Shown: positions 1 to 8,073, counted from the first letter of the stretch. The stretch is 42,977 bases of DNA from Actinomadura geliboluensis (GCF_005889745.1 NZ_VCKZ01000018.1:1-42977); one strand, 5' to 3'. Notes: generated from the letters alone by a model not told the origin. Numbers and translations: made by a program.

Positions 1-294
1 GCTCGGCCGGGCCGCGACCCCGGCACGGTGCTGACCGCCGAGTTCGGCCGCGCCGGGCAGGGCCTCGGCGCCGGCGCCCCGGTGAAGATCCGCGGGGTGA
101 CGGTCGGGTCGGTGGCGGACGTCGCGCCGGACGGCTACATCGCCTGGGCCACCGACGAGACCGCCCCCGACCGGCGCGCCGCCGAGATCCGCGACGCGCT
201 GGGCCACTGGTGCGGGCCGCCCGCCGACCGCGCCGTCCACGAACCCCGCCGGATCGGGAGCGTCCCGGGCGACGGCAAGGAGCAGAGGAGCTGA
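1..294 (+). CDS. Partial mosaic ORF: MCE-like segment joined to FAD-monooxygenase-like tail
   Basis: The reading frame is open from the first base, so the gene begins upstream of the window. Residues encoded by about 28-123 resemble the MlaD/MCE domain of Mce lipid-transport proteins (TAEFGRAGQGLG, then VKIRGVTVGSV). From about 124 onward the protein instead resembles the extreme C-terminus of FAD-dependent aromatic monooxygenases (PDGYIAWATDE, then IRDALGHWCG), ending in a charged tail. Both assignments come from memory of family consensus. A normal MCE protein would continue for hundreds of residues past this point, so the frame looks like an in-frame fusion of two unrelated fragments. It is either a real recombination remnant or an assembly chimera at a contig end. 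It stops 6 bases before the aconitase start. A functional protein is unlikely. Confidence 0.5.
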   Translation, partial: ARPGRDPGTVLTAEFGRAGQGLGAGAPVKIRGVTVGSVADVAPDGYIAWATDETAPDRRAAEIRDALGHWCGPPADRAVHEPRRIGSVPGDGKEQRS

Positions 295-300
295 GAGAGC

Positions 301-2274
301 ATGGCAGACGGCACGGGGGGCCGTAACGTCGCCCGCAAACTGATCGCCTCGCATCTGGTGAGCGGCGAGATGCGGCCCGGCGCCGAGATCGGGATCCGCG
401 TCGACCAGACCCTCACCCAGGACGCGACCGGCACGCTGGTGATGCTGGAACTGGAGGCCCTCGACCTGGACCGGGTCCGCACGGACGTGTCCGTCCAGTA
501 CGTCGACCACAACCTGCTGCAGGCCGACGAGCGCAACATGGCCGACCACATCTTCCTGCGGTCCGCCGCCCGCCGGTACGGGCTCTGGTACTCCAAGCCC
601 GGCAACGGCGTGTCGCATCCGACGCACATGCAGCGGTTCGGCGTGCCCGGCGCCACGATGGTCGGCTCCGACTCCCACACCTGCGCGGCGGGGTCGCTCG
701 GCATGCTCGCGATCGGCGTCGGCGGCCTGGAGGTCGCGATGGCGATGGCCGGGGAGCCGCTGCACGTGACGATGCCGGAGATCTGGGGCGTCCGGCTGAC
801 CGGGGAGCCGCCGCCCTGGTGCAGCGCCAAGGACGTGATCCTGGAGATGCTGCGCCGGCACGGGGTGCGCGGCGGCGTCAACCGGATCATCGAGTACCAC
901 GGGCCCGGCCTCGCCGCGCTGACCGCGATGGACCGGCACGTCATCGCCAACATGGGCGCCGAGCTGGGCGCGACGACGACGGTGTTCCCGGCCGACGAGC
1001 AGGTCCGCGCGTTCCTGCGCGCCGAGGGCCGCGAGGACGACTTCACCGAGATCACCGCCGACCCGGACGCGTCCTACGACGTCACCGAGGAGATCGAACT
1101 GTCCGCGCTGGAGCCGCTGATCGCCCGCCCCAGCTCGCCCGGCGACGTCGTCCCGGTGCGGGAGGTCGCGGGGGAGGAGGTCCACCAGGTCGTCGTCGGC
1201 TCGTCGGCGAACCCCGGGCTGCGCGACTTCGCGTCCGTCGCGGCCATCGTGAAGGGCCGCCAGGTGCACCCGCGGGTGTCGCTGGACGTGAACCCGACGT
1301 CCCGGCAGATCCTCGTAGACCTCACCCGGATGGGCGCGACCACCGACCTCGTGCAGGCCGGCGCCCGCATCCACCAGACCGGCTGCATGGGCTGCATCGG
1401 CATGGGGCAGGCGCCCGCGATCGGCCGCAACAGCCTGCGGACCATGCCGCGCAACTTCCCCGGCCGCTCCGGCACCAAGGACGACCGGGTCTGGCTGTGC
1501 TCACCGGAGACCGCCGCGGCCGCCGCGCTCACCGGCCGGATCACCGACCCGCGCGACCTCGGCACGGACCCGCCGGCCGTCCGCCTCCCGGCCGCCTCCA
1601 GCGTCAACCGCGACATGCTCGAAGCGCCGCCGCCCGAGGACGAGGCCCGCCGCGTCGAACTGGATAAGGCGCCGAGCATCGGCGTCCTGCCGGAACTGGA
1701 CCCGCTCCCCGACGAACTGGAGATCCCCGTCGCCATCAAGGTCGGCGACGACGTGTCCACCGACGAGATCCTGCCCGCGGGCGCGCGGGCCCTGCCGTTC
1801 CGCAGCGACATCGCCCGGCTCGCCGACTTCGCCTTCGTCCAGCTCGACGAGGACTACCCCGACCGGGCCCGCGAGACCGGCCCGCACGCCGTCGTCGGCG
1901 GCCGCAACTACGGCCAGGGCTCGTCGCGCGAGCACGCCGCCATCGCGCCCCGCCACCTCGGGCTGCGGCTCGTCCTCGCCCGCGGGTACGCGCGGATCCA
2001 CTGGCAGAACCTCGTCAACTTCGGGATCCTGCCCCTCGAATTCACCGCCGAGGACGACTACGACCGCGTGGAGCAGGGCGACGTGCTGCGCGTGGAGAAC
2101 ATCCGGGACGCCCTGAAGGCCGGGACCGAGATCGACGTCCGCAACACCACCAAGAACGAGACGTACCGGGCACGGCACCGCCTGTCCCCGCGCCAGCGAG
2201 ACCTGGTGGCCGCCGGCGGCCAGATCCCCCTTCTCCGCACCCGCACCCGCACCCGCAGCCCTCGCCAGTCCTAG
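301..2274 (+). CDS. Aconitate hydratase (short actinobacterial type)
   Basis: This 657-residue [4Fe-4S] hydro-lyase interconverts citrate and isocitrate in the cytoplasm. The N-terminal catalytic part carries the cluster ligands: Cys128 in DSHTCAAGS, and Cys362 and Cys365 in TGCMGCIGMG. Substrate-binding signatures such as YVDHNLLQ and the PGNGVSHPTHMQRFG region are present. The swivel domain is fused at the C-terminus (about residues 470-640) and carries YGQGSSREHAA with Ser541, Ser542 and Arg543. The length fits the mitochondrial/LeuCD-like class rather than the roughly 900-residue AcnA class. Homoaconitase-type activity cannot be excluded, but domain order and motifs favour aconitase. A purine-rich GGAG-containing Shine-Dalgarno region lies just upstream of the ATG. 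The gene converges on the DUF2795 gene with only 12 bases between stops. Confidence 0.92.
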   Translation: MADGTGGRNVARKLIASHLVSGEMRPGAEIGIRVDQTLTQDATGTLVMLELEALDLDRVRTDVSVQYVDHNLLQADERNMADHIFLRSAARRYGLWYSKPGNGVSHPTHMQRFGVPGATMVGSDSHTCAAGSLGMLAIGVGGLEVAMAMAGEPLHVTMPEIWGVRLTGEPPPWCSAKDVILEMLRRHGVRGGVNRIIEYHGPGLAALTAMDRHVIANMGAELGATTTVFPADEQVRAFLRAEGREDDFTEITADPDASYDVTEEIELSALEPLIARPSSPGDVVPVREVAGEEVHQVVVGSSANPGLRDFASVAAIVKGRQVHPRVSLDVNPTSRQILVDLTRMGATTDLVQAGARIHQTGCMGCIGMGQAPAIGRNSLRTMPRNFPGRSGTKDDRVWLCSPETAAAAALTGRITDPRDLGTDPPAVRLPAASSVNRDMLEAPPPEDEARRVELDKAPSIGVLPELDPLPDELEIPVAIKVGDDVSTDEILPAGARALPFRSDIARLADFAFVQLDEDYPDRARETGPHAVVGGRNYGQGSSREHAAIAPRHLGLRLVLARGYARIHWQNLVNFGILPLEFTAEDDYDRVEQGDVLRVENIRDALKAGTEIDVRNTTKNETYRARHRLSPRQRDLVAAGGQIPLLRTRTRTRSPRQS

Positions 2275-2286
2275 CGGAGGTGGTGG

Positions 2287-2685
2287 TTAGTAGCGGCGTT
2301 CCTCGCGGCCGTAGCCGAGTTCCTCGGCGATGTCGGCGACGTTCTCGTACTCGCGTTTCGGGAGGGTGCGGAGCTGGTCGACGGCCTCGTCCGGGGCGCC
2401 GGCCTCGGCGGCGTGGCGGACGAGTTCGTTCGGGCGGGCCGGGTAGCGGACGCCGCTGAGCATCCGGGCGAGGGCGCTGCGGCCCTCCACGTCCCGCGCG
2501 CTCATGCCGGGCGGGGAGCCCTCGCGGTCCCCGGCGGCGGACGCGTTCGGGTCCGCCGGGTAGTCGTCGGAGAACGGCTCGGGCTCCTTGAACTCCTCGG
2601 CGTGGGTGGAGTGCCCGCCGCTGACCATGCCGTGCGTCTCGCGGCCGATCTCGTCATCGGCCCTCGGTCCGTGCTTGTCGCTCAT
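2287..2685 (-). CDS. DUF2795 domain protein
   Basis: This is a small, acidic, soluble protein of 132 residues. The C-terminal half matches the DUF2795 pattern known from actinobacteria (LARMLSGVRYPARPNELV, then LPKREYENVADIAEELG), a short helical domain of unknown function. The N-terminal half is hydrophilic, rich in Asp, Glu and Gly, and probably disordered. The ATG at 2685 (MSDKHGPRADDE) was chosen because family members start similarly. An in-frame ATG three codons upstream, at 2694, is an alternative, and neither has a strong Shine-Dalgarno sequence. It lies tail-to-tail with aconitase and in the same direction as the upstream P450, 79 bases away. No specific role can be inferred. Confidence 0.82.
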   Translation of the reverse strand: MSDKHGPRADDEIGRETHGMVSGGHSTHAEEFKEPEPFSDDYPADPNASAAGDREGSPPGMSARDVEGRSALARMLSGVRYPARPNELVRHAAEAGAPDEAVDQLRTLPKREYENVADIAEELGYGREERRY

Positions 2686-2764
2686 GTCTGGCATGGGAAG
2701 AGCGTTCCCGGGCGGCCGTGTCCAAACATGCGGCCGATCTTGGACGGCCCCGTGCCCGGCCGGG

Positions 2765-4165
2765 CTAGGACCGGCGGATGAGCCGCAGGACGCGCCGCGC
2801 CAGCGAGTTCTCGGCGGGCTCGTCCGGTGCGGTGTCCTCCGCGGCCTCCTCGGCGGCGGGCGGGGCCGGGTGCGGCTCGGGCGGCGGACCGGCCAGCTCG
2901 TAGTTGACCGGCAGCGACCGCAGGCCCCGCATCAGCGGGGACGACCGCCAGGGGAGCTGGTCGGCGGGCAGCGCGAGCCGCAGCGCGGAGAACCGGTCGA
3001 ACAGCCGCTCCACGGCGATCGTCGTGATGGTGGTGGCGAGGTCGCGGCCGAGGCAGGCGTGCGGGCCGGCGCTCCAGGCCAGGTGGGCGCGGGAGGAGTA
3101 GATCGAGTCCGGCGCCGTGGCGCCGGTGAACGCCGGATCCAGGTGGGCGGCGGCGGGCGACACCATGACCGGGTCGCCGGCCGCGATCTGGAACTTGCCG
3201 AGCCGGACGTCCGCCTTGGCCCACCGGAACGACAGGTTCGCCATCGGCGGGTTCGCCGCCGCCGCCCGGTTGATCGCCTCCTGGATCATGCCGGCGGACA
3301 TGCTGTCGCGGGCGCCGGTGTCGCCGATCAGCACCTCGGTGATGGTGTTGCAGATCAGCGTCCCGGTGACGTCGCCGACGAGCCCCGACAGCATCGCCAT
3401 CTCGCGGGTGAGCTCCTCGGCGGTCAGGTCGGGGACGGCGGCGAGCATGTAGGACGGCAGGTCGGCTCCGGGGGACGCGACGCGCGCGGCGCACACGTCC
3501 GCGAACCGGGCGTGCAGCCGGTCGGACGCCTCCTGCGCGTCCGGGCCGGCGTCCATCACCCGCCACAGGTCGATGATCATCTCGTCGTCGCCGTCGGCGG
3601 CGGTGCCGAGCAGCCGGCCGATCACCATCAGCGGCAGCGGGCGCGCGTACTGGGCGGACAGGTCGGCCCACCCGGACGCGCCGCTCTCCGACAGCACGGT
3701 GATCAGCTCGTCGGCGTACCGGCGGACGGCGAGCTCGAGCGCCTTCGCCTCGGGCCGGGCGCGCTCCTGGAAGGGGCGCAGGCCCTCGCTCCAGGCGCTG
3801 CGGAGCCGGGTGGAGTCGGCGCCGTCGCGGAACGCCGAGTTGTCGGACAGCACCACCGGCAGCATCGGCCAGTCCGCCGGGACGGCGCCGTCGCGGTACT
3901 GGCGCCAGTTCTCGACGCGGCGGCTCCAGACCCCGCGGGCGTCGCGCATGATGTCGAGCGTCTGCGTGTAGCCGATCACGAGCCACGCCGGGACGCCGAG
4001 GACGTCCACCGGCGCCACCGGTCCGTACTCCGCGCGCAGCCGCTCGTAGAAGACCGCGGGGCGGGACTCGTAGTCGCGGTTCAGCAGGGGCTGGACGGCG
4101 AGCGCCTCCAGCGGGGGGTGCGCGGGTGCGGGGTCTGCCTGCGGCGTCTGGGGCTCCACGTGCAC
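2765..4165 (-). CDS. Cytochrome P450, CYP157-like, apparently lacking ExxR
   Basis: This is a soluble bacterial-type P450 (about 466 residues). The heme-binding loop reads LAWSAGPHACLGRDLA, with Cys371 as the expected thiolate ligand counting from the GTG at 4165. The C-terminal PLMRGLRSLPVNYEL signature is also P450-like. The K-helix region reads IQEAINRAAAANPPMANL: where ExxR is expected, Glu is followed by Ala-Ile-Asn and the Arg is one residue late. Some Streptomyces CYP157 enzymes are known to lack ExxR, and the following PPMANL segment also recalls that group. A Pro/Glu-rich tail of about 45 residues follows the catalytic domain. The long ORF begins with an unlikely TTG at 4219. GTG at 4165 or 4159 lies just downstream of a possible -10 (TATGGT on the minus strand), so a leaderless start is plausible. 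No ferredoxin gene is adjacent, and the substrate is unknown. Confidence 0.9.
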   Translation of the reverse strand: MHVEPQTPQADPAPAHPPLEALAVQPLLNRDYESRPAVFYERLRAEYGPVAPVDVLGVPAWLVIGYTQTLDIMRDARGVWSRRVENWRQYRDGAVPADWPMLPVVLSDNSAFRDGADSTRLRSAWSEGLRPFQERARPEAKALELAVRRYADELITVLSESGASGWADLSAQYARPLPLMVIGRLLGTAADGDDEMIIDLWRVMDAGPDAQEASDRLHARFADVCAARVASPGADLPSYMLAAVPDLTAEELTREMAMLSGLVGDVTGTLICNTITEVLIGDTGARDSMSAGMIQEAINRAAAANPPMANLSFRWAKADVRLGKFQIAAGDPVMVSPAAAHLDPAFTGATAPDSIYSSRAHLAWSAGPHACLGRDLATTITTIAVERLFDRFSALRLALPADQLPWRSSPLMRGLRSLPVNYELAGPPPEPHPAPPAAEEAAEDTAPDEPAENSLARRVLRLIRRS

Positions 4166-4305
4166 AAACCATAGGAGAGATCGTTCGCCGCCGACGCTGA
4201 TTGCGGTGGAATCGCCCAAAATGATCTTTCGGACGGACCCGGATGGCCGAATCCCCGCGCGATGTGTGAGGCTGGGAGGTGCCCCTAAGAGAGCTGGAGG
4301 TCCGC

Positions 4306-4494
4306 ATGGCCGAAACGTCAGGAGAACCCGCCGAAGGCGAGGACGACGTCAAGCGCAGGTTCCGGGAGGCCCTGGAGCGCAAGCGCGGAGCGGCGGCGAA
4401 GAACGCCGGCGCGACCGGCAGGAACGGCTCGAAGGTGCGCGGCGCGCATGACCGCGCCGACCATCAGCGGCAGTTCCGGCGCAAGAGCGGCTGA
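4306..4494 (+). CDS. DUF5302 domain small protein
   Basis: This 62-residue, highly charged protein matches the DUF5302 pattern from actinobacteria: an acidic N-terminus, then DDVKRRFREALERKRG, and a basic C-terminus ending QFRRKSG. It is probably a small soluble or partly disordered protein of unknown function. The ATG at 4306 is preferred over an upstream in-frame start at 4279 because GGAGG at 4296-4300 lies five bases before it. The gene is divergent from the P450 and followed by a strong intrinsic terminator. Confidence 0.8.
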   Translation: MAETSGEPAEGEDDVKRRFREALERKRGAAAKNAGATGRNGSKVRGAHDRADHQRQFRRKSG

Positions 4495-4510
4495 CCGCGA
4501 CCACCGTCCG

Positions 4511-4540
4511 ACCCCCGCGCGCGAAGCGCGGGGGTCCTTT
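4511..4540 (+). terminator. Intrinsic terminator, perfect 10-bp stem
   Basis: Perfect arms at 4511-4520 (ACCCCCGCGC) and 4526-4535 (GCGCGGGGGT) enclose a GCGAA loop and are followed by CCTTT. The hairpin lies between the convergent DUF5302 and PPOX genes. The T-rich side favours the plus-strand gene, but the stem could serve both directions. Confidence 0.8.
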
Positions 4541-4551
4541 CGTACCGCCGG

Positions 4552-5190
4552 TCAGCTCCCGTAGAGCTTCTTGTCGTAGTTCGCCTCGGAGTAGTGGGTC
4601 TCCAACTGCTCCAGGGTCTCCTCGGTGTACTGGACGTCCTTGACGATCCGGGCGTGCGCCGGCAGCGACTCGGGGTCCCACGTCTCGGGCTTCCACACCT
4701 TGGAGCGCATCAGCGCCTTCGCGCAGTGGAAGAAGATCTGCTCGATGTCCACGATCAGCGCGAGCGCGGGCCGGTGGCCGCGGACGACCATCTCGTCGAA
4801 GAACGGCGCGTCCCGGACGAGGGTGGCCCGGCCGTTGATCCGCAGGGTCTCGCCGCGCCCCGGCACCAGGAAGATCAGCCCGACGTGCGGATTGCTCAGC
4901 ACGTTCATGAACCCGTCGGCGCGGCGGTTGCCGGGCCGGTCCGGGATGGCGATCGTGGTGTCGTCGATGACGTGCACGAACCCGGGCGGGTCGCCCTTGG
5001 GGGAGACGTCGCAGTTGCCGTCCGCGTCGCTGGTGGAGATCAGGCAGAGCGGGGAGTGGGCGAGCCACTCCCGGTCCCACGCGTGCAGGGTGACGCGCTC
5101 CTTGTCGATCGCCCGCCGCATCGGCGCGCCGAGCAGCTCGCGCAGCTCCGCCGCGGACGTGATCGCAGTGAACTCGGGGGCGACCGTCAT
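4552..5190 (-). CDS. FMN-dependent PPOX-type flavoprotein (MSMEG_1061/DR2398-like)
   Basis: This is a 212-residue pyridoxamine 5'-phosphate oxidase-like split-barrel protein. Typical landmarks include CLISTSDADGNCDVSPKGD (substrate/FMN-side strand), GFVHVIDDTTIAIPDRPGN, GFMNVLSNPHVGLIFLVPG and a C-terminal FFHCAKALMRSKVW segment. These match the DR2398 subgroup, whose substrates are mostly unknown; flavin or F420-type redox roles are known in the wider family. The ATG at 5190 has a good upstream AAGGAG, so much longer upstream reading is unlikely to be coding. It follows the MBL-fold hydrolase by 68 bases in the same direction and may share its transcript. Confidence 0.87.
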   Translation of the reverse strand: MTVAPEFTAITSAAELRELLGAPMRRAIDKERVTLHAWDREWLAHSPLCLISTSDADGNCDVSPKGDPPGFVHVIDDTTIAIPDRPGNRRADGFMNVLSNPHVGLIFLVPGRGETLRINGRATLVRDAPFFDEMVVRGHRPALALIVDIEQIFFHCAKALMRSKVWKPETWDPESLPAHARIVKDVQYTEETLEQLETHYSEANYDKKLYGS

Positions 5191-5258
5191 CGCCGCTCCT
5201 TCCGCTGGGAGACCGGCGATCAGCGTAACCCGGCGGTGCTCGGGCGCCTCCGGGCGGG

Positions 5259-6296
5259 TCAGCGCTTCGCGGCGTAGCGGCGGACGCCGCCCTCCTCGTG
5301 GACGTCGAGGACGCCGCGGTCGGCGAGCACGTCCAGGTGCGCCTCGATCTCCAGGACGGCCAGCATCCGGCTGAAGGCGTCCAGGTCGGCGAGGCTGCGC
5401 CGGCGGCGGGTCCACGGCATCGCCTCGGCGGCCGCGAACGCCGTGTCGCGGCCCGCCCGGACCTGCGCGGCGGCGGCGTCGAGGCGCTCGGCGTGGTGCT
5501 CCAGCAGCTCGTCGATCCGGGTGTGCACGCTCGGCTTCACCGGGCCGTGCGCGGGCAGCAGCAGCGTGTCCGGCATGTCGCGGACGAGGCGCAGCGACTC
5601 CAGGTAGCTGCGCAGCGGCTTGCGCTCCGGCTCCGTCTCCAGCCCGATGGACGGGGTGATGTGCGGCAGGATGTGGTCGCCCGCGAACAGCAGCCCGGCG
5701 GCGGCGTCCCGCAGCACGATGTGGCCGCGCGTGTGGCCCGGCGTGGCGAACACGTCCAGGTCCCGGACGGTGAGGCCGACGCGCTCGCCGTCGTCGAGCC
5801 AGGCGTCCGGCAGCGTGTGGGGGATGTCCCGCTCGGAGCGGTCCACCGGCATCCCGGCGATCTCGGCGGCCAGGGCGTCCGCGCCGCAGCGGCGCAGCAT
5901 CTCGACCTGCCGGGGGTGCAGGCCCCGCCGGACGTCGAACGCCTCGATCGACGGCCGCTCGCCGCGCCCGATCCGCACCCGCGTCCCGAACGACTCGCGC
6001 AGCGCGAGGGCCTGCGAGTAGTGGTCCCAGTGCGCGTGGGTGACGAGGAACTGCGCGACGTCGTCCAGCCCGTGGCCGAGCGAGCGGAGGGCCTTCTCCA
6101 GGGTCGTGCGCGTGTCGGGCATCGCCCAGCCGGAGTCGACGACGACGGGGCCGCCGTCGTCCTCGATCACGTAGACGTTGACGGCGTGCAGCGACGGGAT
6201 GGGCAGCGCCAGGGGGATCCGGTGCACCCCCGGCACCACCGGATGAGCGCCCGGTTCGGTCCAGTCAGTCGGCTGCTCCACGACCGGTGCCGTCAC
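5259..6296 (-). CDS. MBL-fold metallo-hydrolase
   Basis: This is a 345-residue cytoplasmic hydrolase of the metallo-beta-lactamase superfamily. The metal-binding motif THAHWDH spans residues 86-92 (His87, His89, Asp91, His92), followed by the TPGHTRGHIVL and FAGDHILP segments that supply further ligands. The C-terminal ~90 residues look like a helical, winged-helix-like module (LAVLEIEAHLDVLADRGV), as in glyoxalase II-like and LACTB2-like proteins. Hydrolysis of a thioester, lactone or phosphoester is possible, but the substrate cannot be read from the sequence. GTG at 6296 was chosen because an AAGGGGG-type Shine-Dalgarno lies a few bases upstream; an ATG nine codons earlier lacks one. Confidence 0.85.
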   Translation of the reverse strand: MTAPVVEQPTDWTEPGAHPVVPGVHRIPLALPIPSLHAVNVYVIEDDGGPVVVDSGWAMPDTRTTLEKALRSLGHGLDDVAQFLVTHAHWDHYSQALALRESFGTRVRIGRGERPSIEAFDVRRGLHPRQVEMLRRCGADALAAEIAGMPVDRSERDIPHTLPDAWLDDGERVGLTVRDLDVFATPGHTRGHIVLRDAAAGLLFAGDHILPHITPSIGLETEPERKPLRSYLESLRLVRDMPDTLLLPAHGPVKPSVHTRIDELLEHHAERLDAAAAQVRAGRDTAFAAAEAMPWTRRRRSLADLDAFSRMLAVLEIEAHLDVLADRGVLDVHEEGGVRRYAAKR

Positions 6297-6323
6297 CGCG
6301 CGCCCCCTTGATCCTCGAATCAC

Positions 6324-6344
6324 GTTCTACTTGAACCTACTTGA
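6324..6344. promoter_or_regulatory. Candidate operator: inverted repeat plus 10-bp-spaced direct repeat
   Basis: GTTC-TACTT-GAAC (6324-6336) is a perfect 4-bp inverted repeat. CTACTTGA occurs at 6327-6334 and again at 6337-6344, exactly one helical turn apart. The site lies upstream of the MBL-fold gene in otherwise GC-rich DNA. No regulator is identified. Confidence 0.3.
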
Positions 6345-6377
6345 TGCCGGACGCCCGCGACGCCGCCGGGGGGCCGG

Positions 6378-7283
6378 TCAGCCGTGCCGCGCGTCACGTT
6401 CGGCGGCGCGGCGGGCCTCGGCGGCGGCCGTGCGGGCCTCGCGCGCGGCCTCCTCCGCCCGCGCCCGGTGCTGCTCGGCGCGCTCGGCCCGGCGGGCCGC
6501 GGCGTCCCGGTCTGCGGTCGCGCGCTCCAGTTCGCGGCGGAGCCGCCCGACCTCGGCGGACGCCTCGCCGGCCTCGCGTTTCGCGGCGTCCGCCCGCTCG
6601 GTGCGCTCGGCCAGCTTGCGTTCGGCCTCCTCGGCGCGCCTGCGCAGCGTCTCGGCGCGCCGCGCCCGCGCCGCGCTCGTCCGCGTCACGGTCGGCCTCG
6701 GCCGCTCGGGCTTCTCCTTCTCCTTCTTCCTCGGCTCCGGCTCGGGCGCCTCCTCCGGCTCCGGCTCCGGCTCGGGCTTCGCGCGCTTCCTCTCCGGCGG
6801 TGCCATCGGGAAGCCGGCGGGGACGAAACCGGTGTGGCTGCGGGGCTGCGCCAGGCGTCCCGCCCGGACGTCGTCGGCGATCTCCGCGTCCACGGTCGCG
6901 GCCTGCAGCGTGTCCTCGACCTCCCGGACGGCCTGCTCGCGCAGGTCGCCGCCCGCCTCGGCCGCGAGGTCGCCCGCCGTCCGCACGAGCGAGGCGACCA
7001 GTTCGGCACGGCGCTGCTCCAGGTCGCGCAGGCCGCCGCCGGCGCCCCACGCCGAGCGCAGCTCGGCGCCCACGTCCAGCAGCCGCCCCAGTTCCCCGGC
7101 GGCGGAGCGGCTGAGCAGGTTCACCGCCCAGGCCGACAGCGTCGGGCGGCGCAGGGCGCCGATGCGCTTGGCGAGGGCGGCGTCGCCGGCGTCCTTGGCC
7201 TCCCGCGCGAGCCGCTTGCGCGTCTCCACGAACCGCGCGGGCGGCACGCCGTAGAGCTCGTCGGCCGCGCTGCTGAAGTCCAC
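6378..7283 (-). CDS. Hypothetical protein with charged linker and long coiled coil
   Basis: I recognise this only as a widespread actinobacterial hypothetical protein of 301 residues. The N-terminal ~150 residues form a helical domain (LYGVPPARFVETRKRLAR, then RRPTLSAWAVNLLSR). A disordered Pro/Glu/Lys linker follows (PEPEPEPEEAPEPEP and KKEKEKPE). The C-terminal ~110 residues are an almost continuous Ala/Glu/Arg coiled coil. There is no signal peptide or membrane segment. The GTG start is at 7283. It is divergent from padR. A structural or scaffolding role is possible, but no function is claimed. Confidence 0.72.
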   Translation of the reverse strand: MDFSSAADELYGVPPARFVETRKRLAREAKDAGDAALAKRIGALRRPTLSAWAVNLLSRSAAGELGRLLDVGAELRSAWGAGGGLRDLEQRRAELVASLVRTAGDLAAEAGGDLREQAVREVEDTLQAATVDAEIADDVRAGRLAQPRSHTGFVPAGFPMAPPERKRAKPEPEPEPEEAPEPEPRKKEKEKPERPRPTVTRTSAARARRAETLRRRAEEAERKLAERTERADAAKREAGEASAEVGRLRRELERATADRDAAARRAERAEQHRARAEEAAREARTAAAEARRAAERDARHG

Positions 7284-7347
7284 GCCTGGTCTCTACCCCG
7301 CGGCGCGCCGCCCGGATCGGGTCTGGACGGGGCGGAGGCCGCGACCT

Positions 7348-7365
7348 ATACTCGCAAGCGAGTAT
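7348..7365. promoter_or_regulatory. PadR operator: perfect 18-bp palindrome
   Basis: ATACTCGC-AA-GCGAGTAT is a perfect inverted repeat 21 bases upstream of the padR ATG, in AT-rich sequence that may also supply a -10 element. PadR repressors commonly bind such a site to control themselves. Here the downstream efflux genes could be controlled through readthrough. Confidence 0.75.
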
Positions 7366-7386
7366 TCGTGGACGAGGAGGCCGGGG

Positions 7387-8028
7387 ATGGCCAAGCGGCG
7401 CAAGGTGGGCAACCTCCTCGGCCTCGCCGTGCTGTCGACGGTCTCCGCCAAGCCGATGCACCCGTACGAGATGGCCGCCGTGATGCGCGCCCGCGGGAAG
7501 GACCGCGACATGGACATCAAGTGGGGGTCGCTCTACACGGTCGTCGGCAACCTGGAGAAGCACGGCTTCCTGGCCGTCGAGGGCAGCGTCCGTGAAGGGG
7601 CGCGGCCGGAGCGGACCGTCTACCGCATCACCGACGCGGGCGCGGCGGAGCTCGCCGACTGGGTCCGCGAGCTGATCGCCGTGCCCGAGCGCGAGGTGCC
7701 GCGGTTCGAGGCGGGGCTGTCGGTCCTCGGCGCGCTCGGCCCGGACGAGGTCGCCGTCCTGCTGCGCCGCCGCCTCGACGCGCTGGAGCGGCAGATCGCC
7801 GCCGACGAGGAGGGGCTCGCGACCGCCGAGGTGCCGCGCATCTTCCTGATCGAGGAGGAGTACGACCTGGCGATCAGGCGCGCCGAGGCCGCGTGGGTGC
7901 GCGGCTTCCTCGCCGAGATCGAGGACGGCACCCTGCCGCACCTCGACATGTGGCGCGCCTTCCACCGGACCGGAGAGCTGCCGCCCGAGATCGCCGAGAT
8001 GGCGGAGAGGGGAGCCCCCCAGGAGTAG
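7387..8028 (+). CDS. PadR family transcriptional regulator
   Basis: This is a 213-residue DNA-binding repressor. The N-terminal winged helix carries PadR landmarks: GLAVLSTVSAKPMHPYEMA, KWGSLYTVVGNLEKHGFL and the YRITDAGAAEL wing. The C-terminal half is a longer helical dimerisation domain, as in the Vir/PadR-C class. GAGGAGG lies six bases before the ATG. A perfect palindrome overlaps the promoter, consistent with autoregulation. A DrrA-like ATPase and permease follow on the same strand, so this is probably the local repressor of that exporter, relieved by a hydrophobic ligand or drug as in LmrR-type systems. The effector is unknown. Confidence 0.92.
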   Translation: MAKRRKVGNLLGLAVLSTVSAKPMHPYEMAAVMRARGKDRDMDIKWGSLYTVVGNLEKHGFLAVEGSVREGARPERTVYRITDAGAAELADWVRELIAVPEREVPRFEAGLSVLGALGPDEVAVLLRRRLDALERQIAADEEGLATAEVPRIFLIEEEYDLAIRRAEAAWVRGFLAEIEDGTLPHLDMWRAFHRTGELPPEIAEMAERGAPQE

Positions 8029-8037
8029 CGCGGGAGC

Positions 8038-8073
8038 GGCCCGGCGGCGGTGCGGCAACACCGCCGCCGGGCC
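8038..8073 (+). terminator. 15-bp GC hairpin after padR
   Basis: Arms 8038-8052 and 8059-8073 are perfectly complementary over 15 bp with a 6-base loop. There is no T tract. It could terminate or attenuate transcription between padR and the ABC genes. Confidence 0.5.

Noticed and set aside
2588..4382. Long open frames on both strands across the P450 region (over 500 codons each)
   Set aside because: They are Arg/Pro/Gly/Ala-rich shadows typical of high-GC DNA and lack any family motif; the P450 frame carries the heme loop.
2765..5190. A conservon (kinase, roadblock, DUF742, GTPase) next to the CYP157-like P450
   Set aside because: The flanking genes are DUF2795, DUF5302 and PPOX proteins; none of the conservon families is present.
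6720..6785. Repetitive Glu/Pro/Lys coding stretch as a possible VNTR or CRISPR-like repeat
   Set aside because: It is low-complexity linker coding within an intact gene with no regular spacer units.
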